Shown here piece by piece: positions 6,102-7,454 of a DNA stretch of 7,454 bases. Both the position numbers and the translations under genes were made by a program. The DNA lies in contig PXAW01000618.1 of the NCBI GenBank assembly GCA_003567055.1, positions 1 through 7,454 on the forward strand, read 5' to 3'. Numbering within the stretch: the stretch's first letter is position 1; each line of letters starts with the position of its first letter. The notes under the pieces were generated by a model. That model was not told the DNA's origin. It ran no database searches and worked only from the letters and a program-made list of their open reading frames with translations. The DNA comes from Hyphomicrobiales bacterium. GTDB taxonomy: Bacteria; Pseudomonadota; Alphaproteobacteria; Rhizobiales; Beijerinckiaceae.

Positions 6102-6932
6102 ATGATGAACGGTTTGCCGATTGCCGATCTTGCCATGCTCGCCGTGGCGCTTCTTGCCGCGGGGGCGCTGACGGGGGTGCTGGCCGGGCTCTTCGGTGTC
6201 GGTGGCGGGGCGGTGATCGTGCCGATCCTGTTCGAGGTGTTCGGCATTCTGGGCATCGATGACGAGGTGCGCATGCCGCTCGCGGTCGGCACCTCGCTCG
6301 CCATCATCATCCCGACCTCGATCCGCTCGTTTCGCGGGCATTATCTCAAGGGCGCGGTAGATATGAGCGTGCTGCGCGCCTGGGCGGTGCCGGTTGTGCT
6401 GGGCGTGGTCGCCGGCAGCGTGATCGCGCGTTATGCCGATCCCTGGGTGTTCATGCTGGTCTTCATCATGGTGGCCGGGGTGAATGCGATCAAGCTGCTC
6501 TTCGGCAATGAAAAATGGCGCGTCGCCATGGATCTGCCCAAGGGGCTCGCTCTGCGCGCCTATGGCGGACTGATCGGTCTGCTCTCGGCGCTGATGGGGA
6601 TCGGCGGCGGGCAGATCTCGAATATCATCATGACGCTGCACAATCGCGGCATCCACCAGGCGGTGGCGACCTCCGCCGGGCTCGGCGTGCTGATCTCGGT
6701 GCCCGGCGCGCTCGGCTATATCTATGCCGGCTGGGGCCGCGAGGGCCTGCCGCCCGATGCGCTGGGATTCGTCTCGCTGCTCGGGCTGGCCCTGGTCGTG
6801 CCGACGACGCTGCTGACCGCGCAGATCGGCGTGAACCTCGCCCATGCCTGGCCCAAGCGCAAGCTCGAGGTCGCCTTCGGCATCTTCCTTGCGATCGTCT
6901 GCGCCCGTTTCGTCTACGCCATTCTGAGCTGA
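6102..6932 (+). CDS. TauE/SafE (TSUP) family membrane transporter
   Basis: A 276-residue integral inner-membrane protein of the TauE/SafE family (DUF81), whose members move small anions such as sulfite or sulfoacetate. The substrate here cannot be told. The two-fold internal repeat is visible: GLFGVGGGAVIVPIL at 29-43 in the first half is echoed by GLLSALMGIGGGQISNIIM at 159-177 in the second, each following a hydrophobic helix. Hydrophobic segments near 10-32, 58-73, 91-110, 114-134, 153-170, 188-209, 221-240 and 255-275 fit the usual 7-8 helices, and the length is typical. Two adjacent ATGs (6102 and 6105) are possible starts. GGAT at 6089-6092 is a weak ribosome binding site 9 bases before the first. 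It is divergent from the metallopeptidase gene and convergent with the BKACE gene, with no sulfur-metabolism gene next to it. Confidence 0.93.
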   Translation: MMNGLPIADLAMLAVALLAAGALTGVLAGLFGVGGGAVIVPILFEVFGILGIDDEVRMPLAVGTSLAIIIPTSIRSFRGHYLKGAVDMSVLRAWAVPVVLGVVAGSVIARYADPWVFMLVFIMVAGVNAIKLLFGNEKWRVAMDLPKGLALRAYGGLIGLLSALMGIGGGQISNIIMTLHNRGIHQAVATSAGLGVLISVPGALGYIYAGWGREGLPPDALGFVSLLGLALVVPTTLLTAQIGVNLAHAWPKRKLEVAFGIFLAIVCARFVYAILS

Positions 6933-6954
6933 AGCCCCCTGCGGCAAAGGCGGG

Positions 6955-6990
6955 CCGGCGCGGCGTTGTCATGTGATCTCGCCGCGCCGG
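6955..6990. terminator. Perfect 11-bp inverted repeat, probable bidirectional terminator
   Basis: CCGGCGCGGCG (6955-6965) and CGCCGCGCCGG (6980-6990) are exact reverse complements around a 14-base loop. It lies between two convergent genes, 22 bases after the transporter stop and 18 bases from the BKACE stop. The stem is all G/C. No T-run follows on either strand, so it may act as a transcript-end stabiliser or assist termination. Confidence 0.55.
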
Positions 6991-7008
6991 ATCTGCTTCG
7001 ATGCGCGC

Positions 7009-7454
7009 TTAGAAATTCACCGCATCGCCGCCCTTGAAGGCGAGCATTTCACGCGCTTCGTCGGGCGTGGCGATCTCGAGGCCGAGATTCTCGATGATGC
7101 CGCGCACCTGCCTGACCTGCTGGGCATTGCTCTCGGCGAGCTGACGCGGGCGGATCCAGAGGCTGTCTTCGAGCCCGACGCGCACATTCGCCCCCATCGC
7201 CGCCGCCATGGCCGCGATCGGCATCTGGTTGCGCCCGGCGCCCAGCACGGACCATTTGTAATCCTTGCCGAACAGCCGGTCGGCGGTGCGCTTCATATGG
7301 GCGACATCCTCGGGATGCGGGCCGATCCCGCCCAGAATCCCGAACACGCTCTGCACGAAGAGCGGCGGCTTGACGAGGCCGCGATCGAGGAAATGGGCCA
7401 GGGTGTAGAGATGGCCGATATCGTAGCATTCGAATTCGAACCGCGTGCCGTTGC
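7009..7454 (-). CDS. Beta-keto acid cleavage enzyme (BKACE, DUF849), 3' part
   Basis: The last 147 residues of a BKACE-family protein (related to 3-keto-5-aminohexanoate cleavage enzyme Kce), cut by the right edge. These zinc enzymes condense a beta-keto acid with acetyl-CoA, giving acetoacetate and a new CoA ester. Visible marks are GTRFEFECYDIGHLY at the edge, PPLFVQSVFGILGGIG, and VRVGLEDSLWIRPRQLAESN. In the last block Arg91, Glu95 and Asp96 of the fragment correspond to the catalytic Arg226, zinc ligand Glu230 and Asp231 of Kce as I recall them. The N-terminal HxH zinc ligands lie outside the window. The GTG at 7356 is an internal valine, since conserved family sequence continues upstream of it. 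The keto-acid substrate cannot be assigned from this part. Confidence 0.94.
   Translation of the reverse strand, partial: NGTRFEFECYDIGHLYTLAHFLDRGLVKPPLFVQSVFGILGGIGPHPEDVAHMKRTADRLFGKDYKWSVLGAGRNQMPIAAMAAAMGANVRVGLEDSLWIRPRQLAESNAQQVRQVRGIIENLGLEIATPDEAREMLAFKGGDAVNF

Noticed and set aside
5675..6310. Upstream extension of the metallopeptidase frame to give a 1111-residue protein
   Set aside because: The extra residues run through the AT-rich promoter block and across the start of the divergent transporter gene. The ATG at 5674 has a ribosome binding site and begins the region with plausible protein composition.
5937..6947. Reverse-strand 336-codon frame opposite the transporter
   Set aside because: Its composition is rich in Arg/His/Gln/Asp/Gly with no hydrophobic core or motif. 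It is a shadow of the TauE/SafE gene.
1..7454. CRISPR array, insertion sequence, tRNA or rRNA gene
   Set aside because: I saw no regularly spaced repeats, no transposase-like protein, no terminal inverted repeats and no tRNA-like T-loop or acceptor pairing in the gaps.

Overview
The window looks like chromosomal DNA of a high-GC proteobacterium, most likely an alphaproteobacterium. That placement is an inference from base composition and from the DusA, BKACE and TauE/SafE-type genes, not from a marker gene. Most genes are strongly GC-biased: a hand count of 1801-1860 in the dusA gene gives 47 G/C of 60. Two stretches depart from this: the hydrolase at the left (32 of 60 at 481-540) and parts of the large reverse-strand gene with its upstream region.

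Left part (1-1123, +): the tail of an unidentified frame ends in an ATGA overlap with an alpha/beta hydrolase that has a clear Ser-Asp-His triad. After a 178-base gap comes a tight two-gene unit (1302-2854, +). It holds tRNA-dihydrouridine synthase DusA, overlapped by 4 bases by a PaaI-type hotdog thioesterase whose GTG start has an excellent ribosome binding site inside dusA.

Centre (2975-5674, -): one 899-residue gene faces the thioesterase convergently and is divergent from the next gene. Its C-terminal third carries a zincin motif HEIGH. A second block, Y-x6-E-S-F-A-E-S-F, matches the arrangement around Tyr728/Glu735 of anthrax lethal factor as I recall it. The N-terminal part has a disordered start, a short hydrophobic segment, a proline-rich linker and a coiled coil. 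No signal peptide, secretion gene or immunity gene is visible beside it. This is the most unusual item in the window: a large, solitary, probably toxin- or effector-like metallopeptidase among housekeeping genes. Its upstream region is extremely AT-rich (10 G/C of 60 at 5761-5820), holds a plausible sigma-70 promoter and has a perfect 15-bp tandem duplication in the leader.

Right part: a TauE/SafE (TSUP) family membrane transporter (6102-6932, +) is convergent with the 3' part of a BKACE (beta-keto acid cleavage enzyme) gene (7009-7454, -), which runs off the window edge. A perfect 11-bp inverted repeat lies in the gap between them. The 427-base region between the metallopeptidase and the transporter holds short repeats, competing hairpins and the promoter elements, but no gene I can support.
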